Assembly (NCBI GenBank): GCA_020438905.1
Contig: JAGQTQ010000002.1
Coordinates: 39,415-90,981, forward strand
Source of the DNA: Mycobacterium sp.
GTDB taxonomy: Bacteria > Actinomycetota > Actinomycetes > Mycobacteriales > Mycobacteriaceae
Reading direction: 5' to 3'
Length of the DNA: 51,567 nt
The notes under the pieces are model-generated. The model was not told the origin of the DNA, did not search any database, and saw nothing but the letters and a program-made list of their open reading frames with translations. Position numbers and translations under genes: made by a program. Within the stretch, counting starts at the first letter, position 1, and each line of letters begins with the position of its first letter. Positions 25,077 through 33,278 of this stretch are shown piece by piece.

Positions 25077-26756
25077 TTAGCCGACGACGGGTGTCTGCAC
25101 CTTGTAGCCGCGGTCGATGACCTCGCCGGGCAGCGGCTGGCTCTCCTCGCCGGGGATCAGCACCTCGACATAGGCGGCCCCGTCGTGGGCGTCGATCGCG
25201 TCCAGCGCCGCGTCGAGTTCGGCGACGGTGCATACCCGCAGCGACAGCCAGCCCTTGCAGCCCAAGGCCTCCGGGAGCAGGTGGTAGCGAACCGGGGCCA
25301 AATCGTCGTAGCCGTGGCCGCGTTCGCTGATGACGTCCTCGACGCCGTAGAGACCGTTGTTGAGGACGAAGATCACCGGTGTGACGCCGTAGCGGCCCAT
25401 GACGGCAAGCTCGTTGAGGGTCAGTTGGTGTGAACCGTCACCGGTGACCAGCCAGGTCCGGCCCGCGGTCTTGGCCATCGCCACGCCGAGTGCGGCCGGG
25501 GTGCCCCAGCCGATCGAGCCCCATAGTCCCTGGCCCTCGGCTTGCACCCCGGCCGGCAGGCGCATGCCGTTGAGGTGGAACATGCAGGTTCCGGTCTCGA
25601 TCACCAGGGTGTCACCGGCTTTTAGCCTGCGTTGCAGGCGTGGGTAGAAACTGGCCGAGGAGGTCGGTTCGTCGCCGGATCCGGTCAACTCCAGCAGGCC
25701 CGGGTCGTCGCGGTCGACGGTCGCGGTCCGGGGCGTGACCGTGTCGATGAGAGCGTCGATCACATCCTCGATGGCCACGTTGAGGAACACTTTCTCGCCG
25801 CTGCGCACCCAGGTCTCGTGGATGCAGACCGCGCGGCCGGTGTCCAGCGCGGAACCCCAGAACCCGGTGTTCAGTTCGGTCAGCAACACACCGCCGATGT
25901 CGAGAATCACGTCGGCCTGCTCCACCGCCTCGCGCACCGAGGGCGGCTGGGAGGCCTCCGCCGAGTACAGGCCCAGGTACTGCGGCAGCGACTCATCGAG
26001 AACGCCCTTGTCGTACGGGGTCTGGGCGGTCGGCAGGTTGGCTTTGCCGACGAGTTCGGCGGCCTTGCCGGCCACTCCGTAGCGGGCGGTTAAAGCGGTC
26101 ACCAGGGCCACCGGGCGCTCGGCGGCGGCGAGCTTGGCGCGGATGGTGGCCACGGCCGCCTCGAGTTCGGTGGCGTCGCTGCGCTGGCGTTTGACCTCAT
26201 CCAGCGGTACCCCCTGCACCGGGGTGCCGATGACCGGCATCACCCCGTGGGCCTGGGAGATGACGATGTAGGCCGGCATCGACTGTCGCAGCGCCTCCCG
26301 GATCACCCGTTCGAGTTCGTCGATGCAGTTGTCCGGGGTCAGTTCCGCCCAGACGCAGCACGCCGTCGCCGAGATCGGATGGAAGCGGTCATAGCGGGTG
26401 TCGCCCAGATTGTGGTGGGTGATCAGCCGCAGCCGCTGGATCCGCTCGCTGGGCATGCCGACCAGGTGGAACACCGGCAGCCGGTGCGCCTTACTGCCCA
26501 TCACCCCGTTGAGGGCGGACAGTTCTCCGACCCCGTAGGTGGTCGAGAGCATGGCCGCCCCGCGAATCCGGGCGTAGCCGTCGGCGGCATAGGCGGCGTT
26601 GAGTTCGTTGGCGCAGCCGACCCACTCCAGCCCCGGCACCACTTCGACTGCGTTGTCGATCGGGAAGGCGTAGTCGCCGGGGACTCCGAAGACCCGGTCG
26701 ATGCCCAACGCGGCGATGCGGCTCAGGGCGTATTCGGCGACGCTGGGCTGACCCAT
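25077..26756 (-). CDS. Thiamine-diphosphate-dependent alpha-keto acid decarboxylase
   Basis: This 559-aa enzyme of the pyruvate/indolepyruvate decarboxylase family has the cofactor Glu in NELNAAYAADGYAR (E51), the catalytic His pair in ITHHNLGD (114-115), and the cofactor-binding GDGSHQLTLNEL with NNGLYGVED. It should convert a 2-keto acid to an aldehyde. It is not close to the M. tuberculosis decarboxylase Rv0853c, so I leave the substrate open (branched-chain, phenyl- or indolepyruvate). AAGGAGG about 9 nt before ATG 26756 sets the start. It stands alone between convergent and same-strand neighbours. Confidence 0.87.
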   Translation of the reverse strand: MGQPSVAEYALSRIAALGIDRVFGVPGDYAFPIDNAVEVVPGLEWVGCANELNAAYAADGYARIRGAAMLSTTYGVGELSALNGVMGSKAHRLPVFHLVGMPSERIQRLRLITHHNLGDTRYDRFHPISATACCVWAELTPDNCIDELERVIREALRQSMPAYIVISQAHGVMPVIGTPVQGVPLDEVKRQRSDATELEAAVATIRAKLAAAERPVALVTALTARYGVAGKAAELVGKANLPTAQTPYDKGVLDESLPQYLGLYSAEASQPPSVREAVEQADVILDIGGVLLTELNTGFWGSALDTGRAVCIHETWVRSGEKVFLNVAIEDVIDALIDTVTPRTATVDRDDPGLLELTGSGDEPTSSASFYPRLQRRLKAGDTLVIETGTCMFHLNGMRLPAGVQAEGQGLWGSIGWGTPAALGVAMAKTAGRTWLVTGDGSHQLTLNELAVMGRYGVTPVIFVLNNGLYGVEDVISERGHGYDDLAPVRYHLLPEALGCKGWLSLRVCTVAELDAALDAIDAHDGAAYVEVLIPGEESQPLPGEVIDRGYKVQTPVVG

Positions 26757-26807
26757 CGTGAATTGCCTCCTTGACGGACTCTCGACGCTAATGCCGGTAC
26801 GGGTCGA

Positions 26808-26813
26808 AGCCTA
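26808..26813 (-). promoter_or_regulatory. -10 hexamer TAGGCT (minus strand) for the decarboxylase
   Basis: It would give a leader of about 45 nt containing the AAGGAGG ribosome binding site. A TGATC-N7-GATCA inverted repeat (26840-26856) lies upstream and could be an operator. Confidence 0.4.
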
Positions 26814-26887
26814 CCGGCCGTTCCGGATGGCCCAAACGGTGATCACGAAAAGATCAGTAACACAACGGATTACGCCCGCCGGATCGT

Positions 26888-27727
26888 TCACCGGGTGACG
26901 AAGGCGACCACGGCGTCGGTGAAGGCGTCATTGTCGTCGCCGGCCGCGGTGTGTCCGGCGTCGGACAGTTCCACGAATTCGGCATGCGGGACGGTGGCCA
27001 GGAACGCCTCGACTCCGGCGTGGCTCACCACGTCCGACATCCGTCCTCTGATCAGCAGGACCGGGATCTGAAGGTCCGCGGCGGCCCGCTCGAGTTCATC
27101 GGCCAGCATCGGATCGTCGCGGGCCGCGGTGACGAAGGCGGGATCCCAGTGCCAGTGCCAGCGGCCGTCGCGCTGGCGCAGGTTCTTCTTCAGGCCGTCC
27201 AGATTGCGCTGCCGCCGCCGGTGGGGCAGGTAGTCGGCGATCGCGTCCGCAGCCTGCTCGAGGGTCTCGAACCCGTGCACGTGACGGGCCATGAAGTCAC
27301 GGATCCGTGAGGTGCCCGACTGCTCGAAACGGGGGACGACATCGACCAGAACCAGTTTGTTCACCGCCGCGGGACCCAGTTGCCGGGCGGCAGCGATCCC
27401 GGTCATTCCGCCCATGCTGGCCCCGATCAGAACCACCGGCCGGCCGATCTGGGCGATCACCTCTGCGGTGTCGCGCACCAGTACCTCGAGGCTGTAGTCG
27501 CCGTCGGGTGCGCGGTCGCTGTCGCCGTGGCCCCGCATGTCCAGTGCCACTACTCGGAAGCCGCGGTCGGCCAGGATCTGGCCGGTGTTCTTCCAGGAGA
27601 ACCGGTTCTGTCCGCCGCCGTGCAGCAGCAGGATGACCGGCCGGTGGGCGCCCAGGCTGTGGTTCCATTCGTCGGCCACCAGGGTGAGTTCCTCGTCGCC
27701 GCGAAACGTCACGGTCTCCACGCTCAC
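26888..27727 (-). CDS. bpoB: Alpha/beta hydrolase (BpoB/Rv1123c-like)
   Basis: This 279-aa alpha/beta hydrolase has the oxyanion HGGGQ stretch near 36-40, the nucleophile elbow GASMGG (S104) and a C-terminal catalytic His in DAGHTAAG (about 259). It is annotated as a peroxidase in M. tuberculosis, but Ser-His chemistry suggests an esterase or similar hydrolase. GTG 27727 follows GAGAGG by 8 nt. The minus/plus/plus arrangement with the next two genes matches Rv1123c, Rv1124 (ephC) and Rv1125, which is the basis for the symbol. Confidence 0.75.
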   Translation of the reverse strand: MSVETVTFRGDEELTLVADEWNHSLGAHRPVILLLHGGGQNRFSWKNTGQILADRGFRVVALDMRGHGDSDRAPDGDYSLEVLVRDTAEVIAQIGRPVVLIGASMGGMTGIAAARQLGPAAVNKLVLVDVVPRFEQSGTSRIRDFMARHVHGFETLEQAADAIADYLPHRRRQRNLDGLKKNLRQRDGRWHWHWDPAFVTAARDDPMLADELERAAADLQIPVLLIRGRMSDVVSHAGVEAFLATVPHAEFVELSDAGHTAAGDDNDAFTDAVVAFVTR

Positions 27728-27758
27728 GGGCGGTTCCTCTCCGGAGGGTATGCGCTGC

Positions 27759-27787
27759 ACGCTACCGCCGGGTCCCAACGGTAGCGT
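27759..27787. promoter_or_regulatory. 9-bp inverted repeat in the bpoB-ephC intergenic region
   Basis: ACGCTACCG and CGGTAGCGT form perfect 9-bp arms around an 11-nt spacer, 32-60 nt upstream of the bpoB-like start in a 240-bp divergent gap. A bidirectional operator is plausible. A weaker ACCGTTTGGT box at 27815-27824 resembles the core of the operator at 30214. Nothing else is recognisable in the gap. Confidence 0.45.
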
Positions 27788-27967
27788 TTTGCGGGCCGGT
27801 GTCGGCCGACGGTGACCGTTTGGTTGTGCCGGCCTGGTTCGGCCAGACCATGACGGTGGGCACAGAGGACCCCCCATCGGGCCGATGCCGGTGTGCGGGT
27901 CACTATGGAACGGGTCGACGGACGCTGGCTGGTGTCCGGTTCCGATCCGGTATGAGGGGGACATGAG

Positions 27968-28852
27968 ATGGGCGAACCGCGTTGGATCGACGTGACCGCA
28001 CCCACGGTCCGGCTGCGCGCGCTGACCTGGGGGCCGCCGGACGCGCCGATTGCGTTGTGCCTGCACGGCTTTCCCGACACCGCGTACGGATTCCGCAAGA
28101 TCGCACCGCATCTGGTCGCCGCCGGTTACCGGGTGATCGCACCGTTCATGCGTGGTTATGTGCCGTCCTCGCTGCCCTCGGACCGCGCCTACCATCTGGG
28201 TGCGTTGATGGACGACGCCCTGCAGGTCCATGCGGTGAGCGGGCCGGGCGAGGACGACGTCGTCATCGGCCATGACTGGGGTGCCGCCGTGGCGACCGGA
28301 CTGGCGGCCATGCCGGACAGCCCGTTCCGCCGGGCCGTGGTGATGTCGGTGCCGCCCGCGGCAATCCTTCATTCCCGCGGCCCGGGACTGCTGGGAAAGG
28401 TTCCGCGGCAGTTGCTGCGCAGCTGGTACATGGGCTATTTCCAGCTGCCGTTCCTGCCGGAGCGATCCGGGTCGTGGATCGTGCCACTGCTGTGGCGACG
28501 GTGGTCGCCCGGCTACAGCGCCGCCGAGGACCTGCGGCACGTCGATGCCGCGATCGGCGCGCCGGACCGATGGCGCGCGGCCCTCGGCCCCTATCGGGCG
28601 ACGCTGCGCAACTCCCGGCCGCCGGCCCGCTACGCCGAGTTGCACCGGTGGTGGACCAAACCGCCACGGCGTCCGACGCTCTATCTGCACGGCGCCGACG
28701 ACGGGTGCATGACGGCCGAGTTCGCACCCCTGGTCCGCTCGGTCTTGCCCGTCGGCAGCGAGGTGGCCGTCATCGAGCGCGCCGGCCACTTCCTGCAGCT
28801 CGAACAACCCGACGAGGTCGGTCGCCGGATCGTGGAATTTCTCGGGGCTTGA
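27968..28852 (+). CDS. ephC: Epoxide-hydrolase-like alpha/beta hydrolase (EphC/Rv1124-like)
   Basis: This 294-aa protein has the epoxide hydrolase features HGFPD (33-37) and an Asp nucleophile in GHDWGA (D103) instead of Ser, with a cap region after it and a catalytic His in ERAGHFLQLEQP near the end. It should open lipid or xenobiotic epoxides to diols. Symbol from family plus conserved order with the flanking genes. The WS/DGAT-like gene follows 12 bp later, so they are probably co-transcribed. Confidence 0.78.
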   Translation: MGEPRWIDVTAPTVRLRALTWGPPDAPIALCLHGFPDTAYGFRKIAPHLVAAGYRVIAPFMRGYVPSSLPSDRAYHLGALMDDALQVHAVSGPGEDDVVIGHDWGAAVATGLAAMPDSPFRRAVVMSVPPAAILHSRGPGLLGKVPRQLLRSWYMGYFQLPFLPERSGSWIVPLLWRRWSPGYSAAEDLRHVDAAIGAPDRWRAALGPYRATLRNSRPPARYAELHRWWTKPPRRPTLYLHGADDGCMTAEFAPLVRSVLPVGSEVAVIERAGHFLQLEQPDEVGRRIVEFLGA

Positions 28853-28864
28853 CCGAGGGTGCGC

Positions 28865-30151
28865 GTGAACGGTGTCGGCACGCAAGCGATGGCCGCCGTT
28901 GATGCTCAGCTGCTGTGGCTCTCGGCGAGCGTGCCCAACGACCAGTTCCTGCTCTATGCCTTCGACGGGGTCCCGGGGGACATTGATGCGGCAGTCGATG
29001 AGGTGCGCCGCCACGCGCACGGTTGTCAGGAGCTGCGGCTGCGCGCCGTCGACGACAGCCGGTTGCGTTATCCCAGGTGGCAGTTCGGGGGGATCTCCGA
29101 CGAGCAGCTGGTGGTGCGCGCCGGCCCACCGATGACCTGGCAGCGCTGTCTGGACGCGGTCGTCGGGCTGACCCGGCTCGACGTCGGCCGAATGTCCTGG
29201 CGGGCGCACGTATTTCCGGAGGTGACGGGTATCCCGGCATCGGCTCGCCCCGTCGGCTCGGTGGTGGTGGTGGTACAGATCTCCCACGCATTGGCCGACG
29301 GGGTCCGCTCGGCGGCACTCGCGGCCGCCTTGCTCGGCCGGCGCTCACCGCAGCCGCCGGTGCCGATGCCCGAGCGCGGGGTGCTGCCGTGGCGGGCGGC
29401 GCTGGCCGCCCGTGAGCACCGGCGTCTGCAACGCGACGTCGTTGCCGGCCGGATCGACCCGCCCGGCAGCCCCCGGCCGCCGCTCAGCGTCAACGACGGC
29501 CCGCGCCGCGCGGTGCTCGCGCGCACCCTTGTCCCGCGCATGTCCAGCCTGCCCGGGCCGACGGTCACCGTTCGCGCGCTGGTGGCCATCGCCGAGGCTC
29601 TAGGCGGCTACCTCGCCGCACGCGGGGAGGACATCAGCCGTCTGGCCGCGGAGGTTCCGATCGCGGGTGCCGGAAACAATCAGGCGCGCAACGACTTCCG
29701 CAACGTCACCGTGGATCTGCATCCGGAACTGCCGACTGGCGAACGCGCTGGGCGGCTGGCCCGCCAGCTGGCCGGTCACTGCCGTCGGGGCGCACATCCG
29801 GCGATGCGGGCCTCGGCGGCGGCCTTCGCTGCAGTGCCTGCGCCGTTGCTGCGCTGGGGTGTCGGCCGGTTCGACCCGTCGGCCCGTCCGGCGACCGTCG
29901 CCGGCCACACCGTGGTCTCCAGCGTTAACCGCGGGCCGGCCGACCTCAGCTTCGGCGGGTGTCGGGTAGTCCTGACGGCCGGATATCCGGCGCTGTCGCC
30001 GATGATGGCGCTGACCCACGGAGTGCACGGGATCGGCGACACCGTGGCGGTCAGCGTGCACGCCGACCCGACGGTCGTCGACGTGCCGGACTACCTCGAC
30101 CGGCTCGGGTACGCCCTGGGTACCTCGCGTTCCCCGCGCGAGCAGACATAA
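28865..30151 (+). CDS. WS/DGAT-like acyltransferase homologue (Rv1125 type)
   Basis: This ~428-aa protein has the layout of wax-ester synthase/diacylglycerol acyltransferases, with SHALADG at about 140-146 in place of HHxxxDG: the first His is Ser but the second, usually catalytic, His and the DG are kept. Activity is therefore uncertain. GTG 28865 has GAGGG upstream; GTG 28859 is an alternative. The last six codons (SPREQT and TAA) lie inside palindromic element C, so the C-terminus has been shaped by the repeat. It follows ephC as Rv1125 follows Rv1124. Confidence 0.72.
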   Translation: MNGVGTQAMAAVDAQLLWLSASVPNDQFLLYAFDGVPGDIDAAVDEVRRHAHGCQELRLRAVDDSRLRYPRWQFGGISDEQLVVRAGPPMTWQRCLDAVVGLTRLDVGRMSWRAHVFPEVTGIPASARPVGSVVVVVQISHALADGVRSAALAAALLGRRSPQPPVPMPERGVLPWRAALAAREHRRLQRDVVAGRIDPPGSPRPPLSVNDGPRRAVLARTLVPRMSSLPGPTVTVRALVAIAEALGGYLAARGEDISRLAAEVPIAGAGNNQARNDFRNVTVDLHPELPTGERAGRLARQLAGHCRRGAHPAMRASAAAFAAVPAPLLRWGVGRFDPSARPATVAGHTVVSSVNRGPADLSFGGCRVVLTAGYPALSPMMALTHGVHGIGDTVAVSVHADPTVVDVPDYLDRLGYALGTSRSPREQT

Positions 30152-30199
30152 AGGACCCCTTTTTCACGGCGTGTCGTGGGACTTTGTGTCTGCTCGCGG
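30136..30199. repeat. Palindromic intergenic element, copy C (~64 bp, inverted orientation)
   Basis: Ends GCGCGAGCAGACATAAA and TTTGTGTCTGCTCGCGG match copies A and B. The core CACGGCGTGTCGTGGG is the reverse complement of the CGACACGCCGTG core of the others, so this copy is inserted the other way round. It contains the stop codon of the WS/DGAT-like gene and precedes the thiolase operon. Confidence 0.85.
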
Positions 30200-30213
30200 G
30201 AAAGGGGGGCCGG

Positions 30214-30234
30214 GTTGACCAAACGGTTGGTTGG
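30214..30234 (-). promoter_or_regulatory. Candidate operator before the thiolase operon
   Basis: Read on the minus strand it is CCAACCAACC, four bases, GGTC, one base, AC. It has partial dyad symmetry (GACCAA-N8-TTGGTC on the plus strand). The same motif occurs at 36567-36587 before the SDR gene, matching at 17 of 21 positions. It lies 46-66 nt upstream of the thiolase ATG. Confidence 0.5.
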
Positions 30235-30279
30235 TCTGTCAGAATCGAGGTAGTCCCATACCCAGATGAGGAGATCCCG

Positions 30280-31425
30280 ATGGCGGAAGCGGTAATTGTC
30301 GAGGCTGTGCGATCGCCGGTCGGTAAGCGCAACGGCGGACTGTCCGGTGTGCACCCCGCGGAGTTGTCCGCACAGGTGCTCAACGGCTTGGCGCAGCGTG
30401 CCGGCATCGACCCGGAGATCGTCGACGACGTCATCTGGGGTTGTGTCATGCAGGCCGGTGAGCAGGCTCTCGACATCGCCCGGACCGCCGTGCTCACCGC
30501 GGGCTGGCCGGAGACCATCCCCGGTGTGACCGTCGACCGCCAGTGTGGCTCCAGCCAGCAGTCGGTGCACTTCGCCGCCGCCGGCGTGGTGGCCGGGCAC
30601 TACGACGCCGTGATCGCCGGGGGTGTCGAGTCCATGTCGCGCACCCCCATGGGCTCCTCGCTGGCCAACGGAGGCAAGCCCTACCCGGCCGCTTTCAAGG
30701 CCCGCTACGAGCGCACCCCCAACCAGGGCATCGGGGCGGAGATGATGGCGCAGAAGTGGGGCCTGACCCGCGCCATGCTCGACCAGTTCTCACTGGACTC
30801 CCACGAGAAGGCGGGCGCAGCGCAGGATTCCGGCGCCTTCGAGGACCAGATCGTCGGCATCAAGGATCCCGACGGCACCATCGTTCTGACGGACGAGGGA
30901 ATTCGCCGCGGCACCACCCTGGAGAAGATGGGCCAGCTCAAGCCGGCGTTCAAAGAGGACGGCGTGATCCACGCCGGCAACTCCTCGCAGATCTCCGATG
31001 GTTCCGGGGCGTTGCTGTTCATGTCCGCGGAGAAGGCGAAGTCCTTGGGGCTCAAGCCACTTGCCCGGGTGCACACCGCGGTGCTGGCCGGCGCCGACCC
31101 GGTGATGATGCTCTCGGCGCCGATCCCGGCCACCCAGAAGGCCCTGAAACGGTCGGGGCTCAGCGTGGGGGACATCGGTGTGTTCGAGGTCAACGAGGCC
31201 TTTGCTCCGGTTCCGATGGCCTGGCTCAAGGAGATCGGCGCCGACGAGAACAAGCTGAACCCCAACGGCGGTGCCATCGCGCTGGGGCATCCGCTGGGCG
31301 GCTCCGGCGCGCGGATCATGACGACCATGCTTTATCACATGCGGGACAACGGGATTCGCTACGGCCTGCAGACGATGTGCGAGGGCGGCGGTCAGGCCAA
31401 CGCGACGATCCTGGAACTCCTCTGA
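30280..31425 (+). CDS. Acetyl-CoA acyltransferase (thiolase)
   Basis: This 381-aa thiolase should cleave 3-ketoacyl-CoA in beta-oxidation. The acyl-accepting Cys is in DRQCGSSQQ (C89), the His in GHPLGGSG (H337) and the second Cys in CEGGGQ (C367). GAGGAGA precedes ATG 30280. The crotonase gene overlaps its stop (TGATG). In H37Rv the equivalent Rv1135A appears shortened, so this looks like the intact form. Substrate class (branched fatty acid or sterol side chain) is inferred from the mcr-containing neighbourhood only. Confidence 0.92.
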   Translation: MAEAVIVEAVRSPVGKRNGGLSGVHPAELSAQVLNGLAQRAGIDPEIVDDVIWGCVMQAGEQALDIARTAVLTAGWPETIPGVTVDRQCGSSQQSVHFAAAGVVAGHYDAVIAGGVESMSRTPMGSSLANGGKPYPAAFKARYERTPNQGIGAEMMAQKWGLTRAMLDQFSLDSHEKAGAAQDSGAFEDQIVGIKDPDGTIVLTDEGIRRGTTLEKMGQLKPAFKEDGVIHAGNSSQISDGSGALLFMSAEKAKSLGLKPLARVHTAVLAGADPVMMLSAPIPATQKALKRSGLSVGDIGVFEVNEAFAPVPMAWLKEIGADENKLNPNGGAIALGHPLGGSGARIMTTMLYHMRDNGIRYGLQTMCEGGGQANATILELL

Positions 31426-32225
31426 TGACCGCCGAGGCAGCCCCCGGTGCCCTCACCGAGCGCCGGGGCAACACCCTGATCATCACCATCAACCGGCCCG
31501 AAGCCCGCAATGCCGTCAACGCGGCGGTGTCCATCGGTGTCGGTGACGCGCTCGCGCAGGCCCAGGACGACCCGCAGATCTGGGCCGTCGTCCTCACCGG
31601 GGCAGGCGACGCGTCGTTCTGCGCCGGCGCCGACCTCAAGGCGATCTCCCGCGGGGAGAACATCTTCCATCCGGACCACCCGGAATGGGGGTTCGCCGGC
31701 TATGTCCAGCACTTCATCGACAAGCCGGTCATCGCCGCCGTCAACGGCACCGCCCTGGGTGGCGGCAGTGAGATGGCACTGGCCAGTGATCTGGTAGTCG
31801 CGCAGCACAGTGCCCGGTTCGGACTGCCGGAAGTCAAGCGGGGCCTGATCGCAGCGGCGGGCGGGATGTTCCGGATCGTTGACCAACTGCCCCGCAAGAT
31901 CGCGATGCAACTGCTGTTGACCGGTGAGCCGATCAGCGCAGAGGAAGCGTTGCGGTGGGGTCTGATCAACCAGGTCGTGCCGGACGGCGAGTCGGTACTC
32001 GACGCCGCGATGGCACTGGCCGAGCGGATCACCGTCAACGCACCACTGGCGGTTCAGGCCAGCAAGCGGGTTGCGGCCGGGGTCGACGACGGTGTCATCG
32101 CCGCCGAGAAGGACGCCTGGAAGCGGTCCAACCGTGAGATGAGGACGGTCTTCACCTCTGCCGACGCCATGGAGGGCCCGTTGGCCTTCGCCCAGAAGCG
32201 GGCCCCGGTCTGGAAGGCCCGCTGA
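31425..32225 (+). CDS. Enoyl-CoA hydratase/isomerase (crotonase)
   Basis: This 266-aa crotonase has the oxyanion-hole stretches SFCAGADLKAI and NGTALGGGSEMALA and a Glu in the GLPEVKRG region. It should hydrate 2-enoyl-CoA, the step two before thiolysis. Its ATG overlaps the thiolase TGA, so the two proteins are probably translated together. Rv1136, at this place in H37Rv, is a short enoyl-CoA hydratase fragment. It converges on the fasciclin gene, 10 bp away. Confidence 0.9.
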   Translation: MTAEAAPGALTERRGNTLIITINRPEARNAVNAAVSIGVGDALAQAQDDPQIWAVVLTGAGDASFCAGADLKAISRGENIFHPDHPEWGFAGYVQHFIDKPVIAAVNGTALGGGSEMALASDLVVAQHSARFGLPEVKRGLIAAAGGMFRIVDQLPRKIAMQLLLTGEPISAEEALRWGLINQVVPDGESVLDAAMALAERITVNAPLAVQASKRVAAGVDDGVIAAEKDAWKRSNREMRTVFTSADAMEGPLAFAQKRAPVWKAR

Positions 32226-32235
32226 GCCTCCCGCT

Positions 32236-33114
32236 TTAGGCGGCCGGGGTGGCCGTGGTCGTCGGGGCGGCGCTGGCCGTGGTCGTCGGCGCTGCGGACT
32301 CCGAGGCCTCCGCGGCCGACGGAGCGGCACTGGTCGCCGTGGCCGAGGTGGTGGCGGTCGCCGAGGTGGTGGCGGTCGCCGCGGTCTCAGAGGTCGAGGT
32401 TGTCGAGGTCTCAGAGGTCTCAGTGCCCGAGGTCGGGGTGGTCGAGGCGCCCGCCTCGGCGGCCGGCGTCGGCGGGGTCAGAACCTCGTCGATCATGTAG
32501 ATGTAGGCGCCACGCGCGCTGTAGGCGCAGACGACCCGGTTGTCGTTGACCGTGATCTCGCCGCCCTTGCCCTTGACTACCACCGGACGGCCGTCCTGGG
32601 TCGGCATCTTGCCCTGCACGTCGTTGGGGCCGAGGTAGCCCAGCACCATGTGGTAGAAGAGCACGGGCAGCAGCACCACCGGGTCGGCCTTGAGGACCTC
32701 CAGGGTGGTCGGATCGAGATTCTCGAAGGCCTTGTTGGTCGGCGCGAACACGACGTAGGGGCCGCCGTCGAGCACGCTGACGATGTTGATGTCGGGGTTG
32801 AGTTTGCCCGAGATGAAGCCGCTGAAGGTGCTCAGGTCGGGATTGCTGGCGATCGCCTCGGACCCGGTCTGCAGTGCCATCGAGTCGATCGACCCGGGGC
32901 CGGTCGGATTCTGCTTGCGGTAATCGTCGCAACCGGGGCCCTGCGGGTCCGGGACCTTGGTGGAAGTGGGGGCCGCGACCGTCGAGGTGGCCGACGGGGC
33001 GGGCTCGACCGGTTCGGGAGTGGGTTCGGCGTAGGCCTGGACGGACGTCGGGATGGCGACGGCGATCGCGGCGATCGCTGCGGCGACGCCGAGGGTCTTC
33101 GAACGAGTGCTCAC
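32236..33114 (-). CDS. Secreted fasciclin-domain protein with Ser/Thr/Ala-rich tail
   Basis: This 292-aa protein has a signal peptide (STRSKTLGVAAAIAAIAVAI, cut probable after VQAYA), a Pro/Thr linker, and a fasciclin (FAS1) domain from about 85 to 205 with FSGFISGKLNPDIN, YVVFAPTNKAF and VCAYSARGAYIYMIDEVL, as in MPT70/MPT83. The last 75 residues are Ala/Thr/Ser repeats, likely O-mannosylated. GTG 33114 has AGGAGAG 6 nt upstream; the ATG 45 nt earlier lacks one. FAS1 proteins are adhesion-type extracellular proteins. A hairpin-forming inverted repeat lies at the predicted mRNA start. Confidence 0.88.
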   Translation of the reverse strand: MSTRSKTLGVAAAIAAIAVAIPTSVQAYAEPTPEPVEPAPSATSTVAAPTSTKVPDPQGPGCDDYRKQNPTGPGSIDSMALQTGSEAIASNPDLSTFSGFISGKLNPDINIVSVLDGGPYVVFAPTNKAFENLDPTTLEVLKADPVVLLPVLFYHMVLGYLGPNDVQGKMPTQDGRPVVVKGKGGEITVNDNRVVCAYSARGAYIYMIDEVLTPPTPAAEAGASTTPTSGTETSETSTTSTSETAATATTSATATTSATATSAAPSAAEASESAAPTTTASAAPTTTATPAA

Positions 33115-33138
33115 CGGTATCTCTCCTGAGTTCATCGT

Positions 33139-33161
33139 CGTCACGGCAGTCGGCCGTGACG
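33139..33161 (-). promoter_or_regulatory. Perfect inverted repeat at the fasciclin gene leader
   Basis: CGTCACGGC and GCCGTGACG (9-bp arms, 5-nt spacer) lie between the TACGAT hexamer at 33170 and the ribosome binding site at 33121. It could be an operator at the transcription start or a 5' hairpin in the mRNA. Confidence 0.5.
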
Positions 33162-33169
33162 CCCTTGGC

Positions 33170-33175
33170 ATCGTA
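33170..33175 (-). promoter_or_regulatory. -10 hexamer TACGAT (minus strand) for the fasciclin gene
   Basis: Would start transcription near 33163, just before the inverted repeat, giving a leader of about 50 nt with a good ribosome binding site. Confidence 0.4.
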
Positions 33176-33265
33176 AGCCGAGGTGGTTTCGTTACCCAAA
33201 ACGCAGAGGTGAGGGCAAAACCCCAGGTCGCTCACGCGGTGCAGTTCCCGGACCGTGATCGGCCC

Positions 33266-33271
33266 TACGAT
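33266..33271 (+). promoter_or_regulatory. -10 hexamer TACGAT
   Basis: Ends 7 nt before ATG 33279; it overlaps an alternative in-frame ATG at 33270, favouring 33279. Confidence 0.55.
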
Positions 33272-33278
33272 GCTGGCC

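Noticed and set aside
28770..29348. Arg/Pro-rich minus-strand frames opposite the WS/DGAT-like gene
   Set aside because: Typical high-GC shadow frames without start signals.
33042..33171. Longer fasciclin ORF starting upstream at 33171 or at the ATG 45 nt before GTG 33114
   Set aside because: Signal peptide and AGGAGAG ribosome binding site both place the start at GTG 33114.
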